Source: Paenibacillus sophorae
Lineage (GTDB): Bacteria; Bacillota; Bacilli; Paenibacillales; Paenibacillaceae
NCBI RefSeq assembly: GCF_018966525.1
Contig: NZ_CP076607.1
Location: forward strand, 620,001 to 684,000
Direction: 5' to 3'
Length of the DNA stretch: 64,000 nucleotides
A program made the position numbers and the translations under genes. The notes under the pieces are model-generated. The model ran no database searches. It saw only the letters and a program-made list of their open reading frames with translations, and was not told where the DNA came from. Shown here piece by piece: positions 8,828-18,264 of the stretch. Position 1 is the first letter of the stretch. The number at the start of each line of letters is the position of its first letter.

Positions 8828-8874
8828 CACATTGAAAAAGGCTGTATTCCAACTTGACAACCCTTTTCAATGTG
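8828..8874 (-). repeat. 11-bp inverted repeat in the csp leader
   Basis: CACATTGAAAA (8828-8838) and TTTTCAATGTG (8864-8874) form a perfect stem around 25 bases, about 66 bases upstream of the csp start. It may be part of a cold-responsive leader or an operator; nothing in the sequence decides between them. Confidence 0.55.
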
Positions 8875-8972
8875 AAAATTCAGGCCTCAAATTAAAATAT
8901 GATTAATATCATAATAACACATCGCGGCAGCAAAGGCAAGTTATGCACCCGGAAATGCTCCAGTTTTTACCG

Positions 8973-9013
8973 TAAAAGGCTGACTCTTCAAATCCAAGCT
9001 CAGCCAGCCTTTC
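8973..9013 (-). terminator. Intrinsic terminator after htrA
   Basis: On the reverse strand AAAGGCTGGCT pairs with AGTCAGCCTTTT (one G-U), leaving a U-rich end. It lies 41 bp past the protease stop codon. Confidence 0.7.
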
Positions 9014-9053
9014 CTCAGTAAAGTTTTACTAGTATATACTGCTTCCGCCGGAA

Positions 9054-10292
9054 TTATTCCCCCGGTTTCTCTTTGAGTGTAACGGTAACTTCCTGCTCTA
9101 CGCCATGACGGTAAAAAGTGATGACGAGCGGATCGCCGATCTTAGTCTCGTTGTACAAATATTTGCGCAAGCTCAGCGTGGAGTCGATAGTCTGGCCGTT
9201 AAATTTCGTTATGACATCGTTCAGCTTGAGTCCGGCTTCCTTGGCCGGACCGACGGCATCAAGAACCACAACGCCTTCTTTGACGCTGCTCGGGAGATTG
9301 AGCGCCTTGCGTTGGTCTTCGGCAAGCGGAACATACGGATTATTCAAATCGATGGAGTATACGCCAAGATACGAGCGCGCGATCTTCCCTTTTTGAGACA
9401 ATTCCTCCGCGATCTTGATGACATGATTAGCCGGAATGGCAAACCCCAGGCCTTCCACGCCGGTGTCGGATATTTTCATCGTGTTGATGCCAATCACGCG
9501 GCCGTTCAGGTCCACGAGCGCCCCGCCGCTGTTGCCCTCGTTAATGGCGGCATCGGTCTGGATAACCTCCTGCTCCCAATCATAGACGCCGTCCTGGTTA
9601 AGAGATACCGGGATGCTGCGGTTCGTATAACTGACAATTCCCGAGGTGAGCGTGTCGCCAAGGCCGAGCGGGTTGCCGATCGCAATCACCGTTTCCCCCA
9701 GCTGAAGCTTTGAAGAATCGCCCATCTGCGCGATGGTGTTAATCCCCCCGGCATCAATGGAGAGGACGGCAATATCGCTGACTTTATCCGCGCCGACAAG
9801 CTCCGCTTTGCGGGTCTCGCCGTCCACCGTAACAACCTCAAGCTTGCCTGCTCCGGAGATGACATGGTTATTGGTTATAATAAATGCCTTATCGCCGGTC
9901 TTCCTATAAATCACACCCGATCCGAGCGCCGACTCATCCGGGGTATCTTTGGTTTCCTCTTCTTTATGATTGATTATGCTGACAACCGCTGGACGAACGG
10001 TAGCCGCTGCCTTGATAATCCGTTCATAAGGATCGCCACTGCTTGGCGTGACATTCTGAATGAAGGCAGGCGCCGCCCCCTTTGGATGGGAAAGCTGGCC
10101 TGTAACGAGACTGAACAGCAGAACTGCGACCACTGCGCTGATCAGGGAGCAAATCGCGGACACTTGCATCGTTGACAAGCTTCGTCCTCTGAAGGGTTTC
10201 GACCAGCGGCGGGGCATTGGGCGCTTCGAGACTTTTCGTTCTCTCCGTCTGGATACTTTGGTTGAATAGAAATCATCGTCAAACAGTCCCAA
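9054..10292 (-). CDS. htrA: HtrA/DegP-like membrane-anchored serine protease with PDZ domain
   Basis: From the chosen TTG at 10292 the protein has 412 residues: a basic cytoplasmic head, one membrane helix (about 42-65), a trypsin-like domain and a C-terminal PDZ domain. The catalytic triad is His143 in NNHVIS, Asp173 in SDIAVLS and Ser255 in NEGNSGGA. It degrades or refolds misfolded exported proteins. The TTG is preferred because GAGGGGAGAGG ends eight bases before it; the frame stays open to a TTG at 10388. It follows walJ on the same strand (YyxA position in Bacillus), though 480 bp away and probably with its own promoter. Confidence 0.93.
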   Translation of the reverse strand: MGLFDDDFYSTKVSRRRERKVSKRPMPRRWSKPFRGRSLSTMQVSAICSLISAVVAVLLFSLVTGQLSHPKGAAPAFIQNVTPSSGDPYERIIKAAATVRPAVVSIINHKEEETKDTPDESALGSGVIYRKTGDKAFIITNNHVISGAGKLEVVTVDGETRKAELVGADKVSDIAVLSIDAGGINTIAQMGDSSKLQLGETVIAIGNPLGLGDTLTSGIVSYTNRSIPVSLNQDGVYDWEQEVIQTDAAINEGNSGGALVDLNGRVIGINTMKISDTGVEGLGFAIPANHVIKIAEELSQKGKIARSYLGVYSIDLNNPYVPLAEDQRKALNLPSSVKEGVVVLDAVGPAKEAGLKLNDVITKFNGQTIDSTLSLRKYLYNETKIGDPLVITFYRHGVEQEVTVTLKEKPGE

Positions 10293-10594
10293 TCTGTCAT
10301 CCTCTCCCCTCTTTAACTCACGCCTAACCGTATGAGCAGCCTTCCTGCAGTCGCCCTCGTTCACATTATAGACTGCATTCTGCGGCAAAATGTTTCATCT
10401 GCTATTGACCCTGAAGCGCTCAATCTCGTAATAGCGGAATACTTTGCCGCCTATCAGACTATAATTCTAGAAAAGCTGACTGACAAGCAGTGTGCAAGCC
10501 GGCCCCTTTATCTTTCTATTGTACCATAGCGCCGATAGCGGCGCCGTCTTCATGAAAATAAAAAAAACGACAAATAGTGGCAGGAGGAACGGCT
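10293..10594. other. Divergent intergenic region between htrA and the 68-aa gene
   Basis: This stretch of about 300 bases should hold the promoters of htrA (leftward) and of the small rightward gene. No confident promoter pair or operator was identified. An alternative upstream start of htrA (TTG 10388) would shorten it. Confidence 0.5.
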
Positions 10595-10801
10595 ATGGAT
10601 TCTTTTACTTCAAGTATGGATTTGGCGCAGTTCATAGGCAAGCTAGGCGATCTGAAAGACGAACATTATCATATGACACTCGCTCTAACCGCAGCGGTCG
10701 AATTGCTGATTGACAAAGGACTAATTACACGCCAGGAGCTTGAGCGGAAAATGTCTGAGCTTGACCATCTTATGATTCGCTCACCGTATCCCATGGCGTA
10801 G
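10595..10801 (+). CDS. Uncharacterised 68-residue protein
   Basis: The ATG at 10595 is preceded by AGGAGG at seven bases, a very strong site. The protein is mostly helical with an acidic middle: 'HYHMTLALTAAVELLIDKGLITRQELERKMSELDHL'. The 'LIDKGLITRQELE' stretch resembles short helical hairpins found in several unrelated families, so no function is assigned. It is one of few rightward genes left of the origin, and its last 32 bp overlap the 3' end of walJ on the other strand, so the transcripts converge and overlap. Confidence 0.7.
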   Translation: MDSFTSSMDLAQFIGKLGDLKDEHYHMTLALTAAVELLIDKGLITRQELERKMSELDHLMIRSPYPMA

Positions 10802-11576
10802 GCCGGTCGTAGTAGGTGTCGCAGAGCCGGAACTCGCTGTCTCTATAGAAGCAGCCTCTGTCTTCCATCGCTCCGCGAACGGACATTCTCGCAAGCTCGA
10901 TCATATTATGATCCCGGCTTAAATGAGCCAGATAGGTCCGCTTGGTGCGTCCCGTCAGAATCTCGCTGAGCGCCGCACCCGTCGCATCATTGGACAGATG
11001 GCCCATATCGCCGAGTATCCGCCGTTTCGTATTCCATGGATACCGCCCCATCCGCAGCATTTCGATATCATGGTTGGCCTCCAGCACCAATACGTCGGCA
11101 TCCGAGATGGCTGCTCTCACCTTGTCGCTGACATAGCCGAGGTCGGTCGCCACGCTGAGCTTCTCCTTGCCTTCATAGAAGTTGTAGCCGACCGGCTCTG
11201 CGGCATCGTGGGAAATGGCGAATGATTCCACCCGCATATCTCCAAAATCTTTAGATTGTCCGGTCTCCAGAATGAGCCGGTTATGGTCCTTGATGTTCCC
11301 GATGCCCTTCTCGATTGCGCTCCATGTACTGCTGTTGGCGTAGATCGGCAGATTGAATTTACGGGCGACCGCGCCGAGACCCTTGATATGGTCGGAATGC
11401 TCATGCGTCACGAGTATCCCCTCAATCTCATCTCCCTTTAGCTCCCGCATCGCCAGCAGCTCCTCAATCCGCCGCGCGCTTAAACCCGCGTCGATCATCA
11501 GTGTCGTCCCGCCGCCCCGTACAATCGTGGCATTGCCGGTTGAACCGCTGGACAGCACCGTAAATGAAATCCCCAT
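10770..11576 (-). CDS. walJ: WalJ/YycJ metallo-beta-lactamase-fold hydrolase
   Basis: This 268-residue MBL-fold protein has the metal motif THEHSDHIKGL near residues 56-66. YycJ proteins act as 5'-3' nucleases in mismatch repair and are the standard last members of the wal operon. The start ATG at 11576 follows GCAGGAGAT. It lies 35 bp after yycI. Further histidine and aspartate ligands appear at 'SHDAAEP' and 'LEANHD'. Its 3' end overlaps the convergent 68-residue gene. Confidence 0.92.
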   Translation of the reverse strand: MGISFTVLSSGSTGNATIVRGGGTTLMIDAGLSARRIEELLAMRELKGDEIEGILVTHEHSDHIKGLGAVARKFNLPIYANSSTWSAIEKGIGNIKDHNRLILETGQSKDFGDMRVESFAISHDAAEPVGYNFYEGKEKLSVATDLGYVSDKVRAAISDADVLVLEANHDIEMLRMGRYPWNTKRRILGDMGHLSNDATGAALSEILTGRTKRTYLAHLSRDHNMIELARMSVRGAMEDRGCFYRDSEFRLCDTYYDRPTPWDTVSES

Positions 11577-11611
11577 ATCTCCTGCTCCTCTTTTCGTAAT
11601 CCGTTACTTCA

Positions 11612-12343
11612 CTAAGGTGTCTTGGGACTGATAATGTCGGCGCTGATGCCATTGACGTAATAAGACTTTCCGTCCTCCAGCACAAACCGCCACATCGGCG
11701 CCGCCACCTGGCTCTCGGAATTAAACAGTTCACCGTAATAGCCCAGTTCGATTTCCTTCACCGCCGCTCCCTGTGGGAAGAACTTCTCGATCAGACTGCC
11801 CAGCGCCTTCGATGCCGGCAGCACCTTCTGCGCGTCACCTTTTCCGCCTTCCCCGATATCAATCTGCGGCCGGCGGTAGGCGACGATTCTCTGATTGCTG
11901 TAGACCAGCTCCAGCCTTACGCTGAACAGAGGCCATTTCCCGTCGACCAAAGGATGCAGTACGAATTTGCCGACCTCGCTTTCCAAAGGATCGAACCGGT
12001 AACTTCCGATATCGGGGATCTGGCTCTCCAACTCCCTGCTCAGCTCAATGAAGGAAAAAATCAGTTTGCTGTCAACCGGCCGGGTAAGCTGAACCGTTCC
12101 ATCCCCCTCACCGGCCGAATAGCGGTACGTAATATCGGGAAGCTCTGGCGTTGCCGCCGGAATGGGGCACAGAATGCGGATATCCTTCTGCTCCATGATT
12201 TGCTGAGTTGAGCCGGAAAGCGAGGTGAAGTCAAGATTGGCGCTGACCTGCTCCCGCAGGTCCATCCACAGCTGGTAGCACAGCAGCAGATTCAGCAGCA
12301 GAAATGAATAGATCAGCACATTTTTTGCTCTACCCCAGTCCAT
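11612..12343 (-). CDS. yycI: WalRK regulatory membrane protein YycI
   Basis: The 243-residue protein has one N-terminal membrane helix (about 8-27, 'VLIYSFLLLNLLLCYQLW') and a large extracytoplasmic domain. YycI and YycH bind WalK in the membrane and restrain its kinase activity. The start is ATG 12343, six bases after AAGGAGG; an ATG 21 bp upstream has no ribosome site. The position between yycH and walJ is canonical. Confidence 0.9.
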   Translation of the reverse strand: MDWGRAKNVLIYSFLLLNLLLCYQLWMDLREQVSANLDFTSLSGSTQQIMEQKDIRILCPIPAATPELPDITYRYSAGEGDGTVQLTRPVDSKLIFSFIELSRELESQIPDIGSYRFDPLESEVGKFVLHPLVDGKWPLFSVRLELVYSNQRIVAYRRPQIDIGEGGKGDAQKVLPASKALGSLIEKFFPQGAAVKEIELGYYGELFNSESQVAAPMWRFVLEDGKSYYVNGISADIISPKTP

Positions 12344-12370
12344 GCCCTTCCTCCTTATAACCATGTAGTA

Positions 12371-13663
12371 TTACTTCAGCGTAAGCGAGCTTCCGTCACT
12401 AAAGTCGACCCTCCAGACGGGGGTCAGCTCGAGTTTGTCTCCTTTGACCACCGGCAAATAGACCGGGTACAGGTCGCGAATCGCCACAGATTGGCTGATC
12501 CCCGCGAGCTGCCGCCGCAGAGTATCCCCTCCGGGAAGCTCCACGATCTTTTTCGAACCTTTATCATCCTCGCTGTACATCAATGACCGTTCGTAGGCCG
12601 TGACCGTTCCCTGCTGCAGCCGCAAACCGATAAGCCCGTAATGCAGCTTCGGCTGATCCAGAACCGGGTACGCCCCGTATGGATAGGAGCCATAGTACTG
12701 CTGGAAGGAAACAAGCCGGTCCTGATCGCTCTCCTCCGCCGCTTCCAGCTTGTACGTCCCGTTCCATCCTCCATGTTGATTGACAAAATCAACCGCCTCC
12801 AGCACATCCTTGGCATTGGTGCTCTCGCCCGCCGGCAGCGCCGTAGGATCGCTGTAGCTCATCCAGTTATGTTCCTGATCCACTTGGAGGCTGCGCTTGC
12901 TGTCGGTATAGATTTCAGAACCGTCCTTTTCCCGAATATACCGGGTGCTCCCGCTATCGAAGAACAGGCTGCTCTGCATTTGCTCAACCGTATACAGCTT
13001 GGAGGGCAGCTCTGCCGCCATGAGCGACAGATTGCTCTCCGGAACATAGTAACTGCCGTTTGACGTTGTGTAAGGCGTCCAGGATTTACCGAAATCAACA
13101 TGCTGCTGTACATCCTGCACGGTAAGATCTGCTTTGGCCGCTTCATACACGATGTCTCCCCTTGTACTGAAGAAAACGGCATGCGCCTTCGAATCGTTCT
13201 TCCCGCTGTATATCCAGATCCGGTCGACGCTCTCTCCGGCGAACAGAGAATCGGGGGATAGCTGCATCACCCGCTGCAGCAGCGCTACGGGAATGCCCGA
13301 ACGAAACGACAGCTCAATTCCGGGATTCTCGCTGCGGATCTTGTCCCAGTTGAAACTCTGGACGGAGCGGCGCTGGAAGCTCTCGAAGCTTCGTCCCTTT
13401 AACCGGGTGAGAATCAGATTGTAGAAGGTCGAACTTGGGTAAAACAGCGTGTGTTTGTTGTTTCCCAGATGAATGATCATTTTATCAGGAAATAGCAAAT
13501 TCTCAACTTTTCCCTCAGGGCCCATATTGTCTGTCTTCACATATAAATTCTCCGAGAAAACCGCTGAATCGCTGCCCGGCAGACGATAGATCAAATAATA
13601 ACTCTCCACCAGGCTGCCCAGGACGAGCAGCGCCAGAATCCAGGACTTGATCCGTTCCTTCAC
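12371..13663 (-). CDS. yycH: WalRK regulatory membrane protein YycH
   Basis: This 430-residue protein has a single N-terminal membrane helix (about 7-26) followed by a long extracytoplasmic region, as in YycH. It acts with YycI to control WalK. Its ATG overlaps the walK stop by 4 bp, so the two are translationally coupled. Sequence conservation in this family is low and the call leans on position and topology. Confidence 0.88.
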   Translation of the reverse strand: MKERIKSWILALLVLGSLVESYYLIYRLPGSDSAVFSENLYVKTDNMGPEGKVENLLFPDKMIIHLGNNKHTLFYPSSTFYNLILTRLKGRSFESFQRRSVQSFNWDKIRSENPGIELSFRSGIPVALLQRVMQLSPDSLFAGESVDRIWIYSGKNDSKAHAVFFSTRGDIVYEAAKADLTVQDVQQHVDFGKSWTPYTTSNGSYYVPESNLSLMAAELPSKLYTVEQMQSSLFFDSGSTRYIREKDGSEIYTDSKRSLQVDQEHNWMSYSDPTALPAGESTNAKDVLEAVDFVNQHGGWNGTYKLEAAEESDQDRLVSFQQYYGSYPYGAYPVLDQPKLHYGLIGLRLQQGTVTAYERSLMYSEDDKGSKKIVELPGGDTLRRQLAGISQSVAIRDLYPVYLPVVKGDKLELTPVWRVDFSDGSSLTLK

Positions 13664-15489
13664 GCTCCATCCCTCCTTTGCTTCTCCAGAGGCAGCGTAA
13701 AGGTAACCTTAGAGCCTTTGTTCAGTTCAGATTGCAGCGATATAGCGCCACCATGCGCCTTTACAATTTCCCGGGCAATGGAAAGTCCGAGTCCGGTTCC
13801 GCCCATATTCCGCGAACGCGCCTTGTCCACCCGGTAAAAGCGCTCGAAAATGCGCTCAATATCCTTCTTCGGAATACCGATCCCGGAATCACGGACGGAA
13901 ATCTCCAGCATTCCTTCGGAATTGCGTCCCGCCTCGATCTCGATGCTTCCACCCTCCGACGTATATTTCAGGGCATTGGACACCAGATTGCCGAGCACCT
14001 GGTCGATCTGATCCCTGTCGAGCCAAGCCGTCGAGATGTCCCGGCGGACGATGGTGCGGATAGAAATCCGCTTCTGCCGGATTTGGAAGGAGAAGCGGTC
14101 GGCTACATCCTCCAGCATCTCGGCAATGTCGGTCTCCTGATACCGCAGCTGCGCTTCTCTGGAGTCCAGCCGCGACAGATGCAGCAGATCGGTAACGAGC
14201 CGGATCATCCGCTCCGTCTCGCTGCGGATTACGCCGACAAAACGGCCGGCCAGCTGCGGATCTTCCATCGCGCCGTCATCCAGCGCTTCCGCATAGCTCT
14301 TGATGGTCGTCAGCGGCGTGCGCAGCTCATGCGATACATTTGCCACGAATTCGCGGCGTGACGCTTCCAGGTTCTCCTGCTCGGTGACGTCCTGCAGCAC
14401 CGCGATCGTTCCGGCGATTCCGCCCTCGCGGCGGTGAATCGGCGTGAACGTTACCCGCACGATGTTCGGATCCTCCTCTTCGGAAGATTTAAGCCTCAGC
14501 ATCGTGGACTGTGCTGTACCGCCGGACAACGCAAGAATCTGGTCGCCCTCCAGGCCGAGCAGCCCGTCCAGCGCAAGCCCCCTGGGCAGCGGTTCCTCCG
14601 CCCCAAGCATCAGCGATGCCCTGCGGTTCATCAGAATGACGCGGCCGGCTTCATCCGTCGCCACTACGCCGTCGCTCATATTCGTCAGAATGGAGGCGAG
14701 CTTCTCCTTCTCTTCCTCGTTCTGGGACAGCGCGTCCCGCAGCCTTCCGGTCATATAATTAAAAGCTTTGCTCAGCTGCCCGATTTCATCATTGCCGAAG
14801 ATCGGCATTTTCCGGTCGAAGCTTCCTTCGGCCACCGCCGTGGCGTGCCGCGTCATCTCCTTGATCGGCTGCGTAATCGTATGGGCAAGGATGACGCCGA
14901 GCACCGCAGTCAGGGCCAGCGCGATGAGAAGTCCGGAGATGAATACGCTGTTGATCCGGCCCATGGTCGCATACAGATCCTTCATATCGGCCGCGATGTA
15001 GATGGCGCCAACAACCTTCCCGCCCGACCATACCGGCTTGGCCACGACCTTCTTCCGCACATTATCGTCACCGATAATATACTCTTCGTTGTCGCTGATG
15101 CCCTGCAGCGCGCGGCTGACCACTGTCTGTGTATTGCGCCGCCCGACATAGTCGCTCTGCGACGGCACCGAGGTGGTGATGATTTTGCCGCTCGCATCAA
15201 GCACCTGAATTTCCGCGCCGCTGATGTACAGATTGTTGACCATGCCGCGCAGGCTGTCCACCGATGAGTCTTCGCTCGTTCCGCCAGCTTCGCTGCTGAA
15301 TTTATCGGCCGTCAGAATAGACAGCATTTCCGCCCGTGCCTTCAAATCCTTCGTGAAGTTATCGGTCAGCGAAGTCTTCATCGAACTCACAAAATATACG
15401 CCGATCAGCTGCATCGCGATCAGAATCAGCAGCACGTAAATAATAATCAGCTTCGCCTGAATTGTCCGGAAAAAGGACATGGCCTTCAT
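13660..15489 (-). CDS. walK: Essential cell-wall sensor histidine kinase WalK
   Basis: The 609-residue protein has two membrane helices (about 12-35 and 180-203) bracketing an extracytoplasmic sensor domain. These are followed by HAMP (about 204-256), PAS (about 260-375), the HisKA dimerisation domain with phospho-acceptor His387 in NVSHELRTPL, and an ATPase domain with 'GNLVSNALKYT' and 'GTGLGLSIA'. It phosphorylates WalR and governs peptidoglycan hydrolase genes. The start is the ATG at 15489, six bases after GGAGG and overlapping the walR stop (TGATG); the GTG just before it is too close to the ribosome site. Confidence 0.96.
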   Translation of the reverse strand: MKAMSFFRTIQAKLIIIYVLLILIAMQLIGVYFVSSMKTSLTDNFTKDLKARAEMLSILTADKFSSEAGGTSEDSSVDSLRGMVNNLYISGAEIQVLDASGKIITTSVPSQSDYVGRRNTQTVVSRALQGISDNEEYIIGDDNVRKKVVAKPVWSGGKVVGAIYIAADMKDLYATMGRINSVFISGLLIALALTAVLGVILAHTITQPIKEMTRHATAVAEGSFDRKMPIFGNDEIGQLSKAFNYMTGRLRDALSQNEEEKEKLASILTNMSDGVVATDEAGRVILMNRRASLMLGAEEPLPRGLALDGLLGLEGDQILALSGGTAQSTMLRLKSSEEEDPNIVRVTFTPIHRREGGIAGTIAVLQDVTEQENLEASRREFVANVSHELRTPLTTIKSYAEALDDGAMEDPQLAGRFVGVIRSETERMIRLVTDLLHLSRLDSREAQLRYQETDIAEMLEDVADRFSFQIRQKRISIRTIVRRDISTAWLDRDQIDQVLGNLVSNALKYTSEGGSIEIEAGRNSEGMLEISVRDSGIGIPKKDIERIFERFYRVDKARSRNMGGTGLGLSIAREIVKAHGGAISLQSELNKGSKVTFTLPLEKQRRDGA

Positions 15490-16220
15490 CACAATCCTCC
15501 GTTTTTGGGACTGTGCATCAAATATCCAAGACCGCGCCGGGTAAATATATACTCCGGCTTGCTCGGATTCTCTTCGATTTTCTCTCTTAGCCGCCGGATC
15601 GTCACATCGACCGTCCGCACGTCTCCGAAATATTCAAATCCCCATACCGCCTGGAGCAAATGCTCCCTTGTCATGACCTTCCCGGCATTGCGGACCATAT
15701 AATAGAGCAGTTCGTACTCGCGGTGCGTCAGATCGAGCGGTTCCCCGCCCTTGTAGACCGTATACATGTCGGTATCTATAAACAAATCGAAATGGTGAAC
15801 GCCTTGCTTGCCTTCATCCGGGTCGCTCTGCGTCTCGGCTGGAGCCGGCTTGTGCTGGCGCCGCATCTGCGCTTTGACCCGGGCAAGCAGCTCGCGGGTG
15901 CTGAACGGCTTGGTTACATAATCGTCCGCCCCAAGCTCAAGGCCCAGCACCTTGTCGATTTCCCCATCTTTGGCGGTCAGCATGATGATTGGAATATCCA
16001 GATGGGCGGACCGCACCTCGCGGCATACATCCATACCGTCCTTGCCGGGCAGCATGAGATCAAGCAGCATGAGATCGGGCCGTTTGGACAAGGCCAGGTC
16101 CACGGCGCTTATACCGTCAAAAGCGCAAACGACCTCATACCCTTCTTTTTCCAAATTGAACTTTAAAATATCGGCAATAGGCTGTTCATCGTCCACTACC
16201 AAAATCGTTCCCATCCCCAT
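15489..16220 (-). CDS. walR: Essential cell-wall response regulator WalR
   Basis: The 243-residue OmpR/PhoB-type regulator has a receiver domain with acidic pocket VVDDE, phospho-acceptor Asp54 in LLDLMLPG and Lys in VTKPF, then a winged-helix domain containing 'TREHLLQAVWGFEYFGDVRTVDVTIRRLR'. It activates autolysin and cell-wall genes when phosphorylated by WalK. The start at ATG 16220 is a compromise: ATG 16214 is equally possible, and an upstream GTG is too close to AGAAGG. It is first in walR-walK-yycH-yycI-walJ; an extended -10 (TGCTAAAAT) lies near 16275. Confidence 0.97.
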   Translation of the reverse strand: MGMGTILVVDDEQPIADILKFNLEKEGYEVVCAFDGISAVDLALSKRPDLMLLDLMLPGKDGMDVCREVRSAHLDIPIIMLTAKDGEIDKVLGLELGADDYVTKPFSTRELLARVKAQMRRQHKPAPAETQSDPDEGKQGVHHFDLFIDTDMYTVYKGGEPLDLTHREYELLYYMVRNAGKVMTREHLLQAVWGFEYFGDVRTVDVTIRRLREKIEENPSKPEYIFTRRGLGYLMHSPKNGGL

Positions 16221-16355
16221 AATCCACCGTTTCACCCTTCTATCTCACTTGTAAACTTCGTAATATTATTTTAGCATACCTGTCCGCGCGCCACATCCTA
16301 CGAAGTACGCAGGCAGGCCCTCAAGCGGCAAAAATGGATACTTTTTCCTATAATA

Positions 16356-16388
16356 ATGAAGCCGTCCGGGAATTACCCGAGCGGCCTG
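16356..16388 (-). terminator. Possible terminator between the M23 gene and walR
   Basis: On the reverse strand GCCGCTCGGG-TAATT-CCCGGACGGC forms a stem with one mismatch, followed by TTCATTATTATA, a weak U tract. Confidence 0.5.
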
Positions 16389-16404
16389 TATGAGTCATGA
16401 TTAA

Positions 16405-17934
16405 TTATTGCAAATATTTGAGCGGATTCATGGCTGTGCCGCTCTTGCGGATTTCAAAATGCAAATGAGTGCCTGTGGATCGCCCGGTATTGCCCATGAT
16501 TCCGATCGCGGAGCCCTGCTCCAGCTTCTGGCCGACGGAAACGGAGATTTTGCTTAAATGGCCATAGTACGTTTCATATCCGTTGCCGTGGTCGATAATG
16601 ACAACATTACCGTAACCGTTTTGTACTCCGGCAAAAGTTACCGTTCCAGCGTCCGCAGCCATAATCGTCCGGTTGCCGGATACGAGATCCACCCCTTTAT
16701 GCAGCCGTCCCCAGCGTTCGCCGAAGCTGCTGGAAATGATTGCACCGCTAACCGGCCAGGCGAATGATCCGGAAGCTTCATAAGCCACTTTGGTGCCGCT
16801 GTATACGACCTCAGGCAGCGGAGCATTGAGAACCGTCTGGCCGAGCCATTCTTCCTTGACGACCTCCCCGTTCTCCTTGGTCAGACGGTACTCCATTTCC
16901 TTCAGCCCCGTCTGGCCCGGGCGTACCACCTTCGATTTGCCTTTGGGCAGAAGATCACTGGTGCGCACAATCACTTCGGGTTCCGTCACGATTTGCTCAG
17001 TCGCCTTCTCCGTCGTTACTACGGTAACCGGCGGCTGCGGCACCGTCAGCTTAAGCTCGTCTCCGATCTGCAGCGTCAGTTCCTTTACGTCCCGGTTGTT
17101 CTGGAAAATTTCCTGCTGCGTAATTTCATATCGGCTGGCAATACTGGAGATCGTGTCTCCTTCATGCACCGTATATACGAGCGGCGCCTCCACACCTTCG
17201 GTAAGCAGCTTGACTGCCTCCTGCACATCCAGCACCTTGTTCGGGTCGGCCTTTACCGGCTCGATGGATATTTGTTCGCGTATATCCGCTGACTCTACCT
17301 TGTCTCCAGAGGAAGCTGAGGCCGATGACGCCGCCGTCTTGGTCAATTGCGGAACACCGGATGCTTCCTTCTCCCCGGATATGTAGTAGGCTTTTACTCC
17401 CTGAAGCACAGCCCCGGCCGTTTCCTGGTCTTTAACGATACCGACGGCTTTACCATCCACGACCAGTTGAACGCCTACGGCGTACGCTTTAAGCAGACCA
17501 TCCAGCTTATCCAGCGTTCCCTCGTTGTCGATCACCGGCTTATAGCCGCTGGCCGCCTCGGTGGCGATGCCGTCCGTTTGCAGAACCATTACCTCGTTCG
17601 GGTATTTATTCTGATACTCCTGGCGCTTCTCCTCAAACAAAGCCTTCAGATGCTCCTTGTCGGAAAGCGTCCCGATTTCCTTGCCATGCAGTAGAACCCG
17701 GTAATAGACCTCCGTATTCGCTTCCACGTAATACTTATGCGCCCCGATGAACGAGACCGTCAGCAGCGCAACGCCAGCGGATGCCGCGAGCCATGTCAGA
17801 AGCAGGCGCCGCCGCGATCTTGTAATTATTGGAGCGGACATCATGCCTTCCCCGGCATCATTCCGCTCAGCCACAGGCATGGAAGCTTGACCTTGCTGCT
17901 TCTTCAACCCGCGTATCAACTTCAATCCTTTCAC
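16405..17934 (-). CDS. Membrane-anchored M23 metallopeptidase with LysM and G5 domains
   Basis: From GTG 17934 (after AAAGGGAG) the protein has 509 residues: a basic cytoplasmic head, a membrane helix at about 44-65, a long linker, a LysM domain (about 254-297), a G5 domain (about 300-382) and a peptidase M23 domain. Zinc ligands are His412 and Asp416 in HKGVD and the HLH motif at 490-492. LysM binds peptidoglycan glycans and M23 cleaves peptide cross-bridges, so it is a wall hydrolase acting outside the membrane. It lies directly upstream of walR, whose regulon typically includes such enzymes. Confidence 0.92.
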   Translation of the reverse strand: MKGLKLIRGLKKQQGQASMPVAERNDAGEGMMSAPIITRSRRRLLLTWLAASAGVALLTVSFIGAHKYYVEANTEVYYRVLLHGKEIGTLSDKEHLKALFEEKRQEYQNKYPNEVMVLQTDGIATEAASGYKPVIDNEGTLDKLDGLLKAYAVGVQLVVDGKAVGIVKDQETAGAVLQGVKAYYISGEKEASGVPQLTKTAASSASASSGDKVESADIREQISIEPVKADPNKVLDVQEAVKLLTEGVEAPLVYTVHEGDTISSIASRYEITQQEIFQNNRDVKELTLQIGDELKLTVPQPPVTVVTTEKATEQIVTEPEVIVRTSDLLPKGKSKVVRPGQTGLKEMEYRLTKENGEVVKEEWLGQTVLNAPLPEVVYSGTKVAYEASGSFAWPVSGAIISSSFGERWGRLHKGVDLVSGNRTIMAADAGTVTFAGVQNGYGNVVIIDHGNGYETYYGHLSKISVSVGQKLEQGSAIGIMGNTGRSTGTHLHFEIRKSGTAMNPLKYLQ

Positions 17935-18264
17935 AAAACTCTCCCTTTCAGTCTGTCCTTTGTAGTATCGCCGTGCAGCCGGAACTTTGGTAAGACCGCC
18001 TAATCTATATTTTGCCGATGGAATGTATCCTGCGTACGAACTGAAAATTTTATTGGATTGATATGGCAAAAGGTTACAAAAAATTAACCAATTTCGGTCC
18101 CTGTTTACTTTACCACAGCCTGCGGAAAAATTTCAACTTTAGCTTCAAGATGAAGCAGCAGTGCCGGCCTCCTAATGGCGGTTCCATGCAAAAAGGCCAT
18201 CCCTCACCGTCTGCAGAGGCGTTGGGCAGCCCTTTTTCCCGAATTATGCAGTTGTTATGCGCGC
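17935..18264. other. Intergenic region upstream of the M23 gene
   Basis: About 330 bases hold the terminator of the upstream gene (near 18190-18236) and presumably the M23 promoter. GGTTA and TAACC half-sites, eight bases apart, lie near 18075-18092. I did not find a full tandem WalR box (TGTWAH-N5-TGTWAH). Confidence 0.5.
18190..18236 (-). terminator. Probable terminator after the secreted unknown protein
   Basis: AAAAAGG and CCTTTTT arms with a second CCC/GGG pairing inside form an imperfect hairpin ending in a T run on the reverse strand. Confidence 0.55.
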
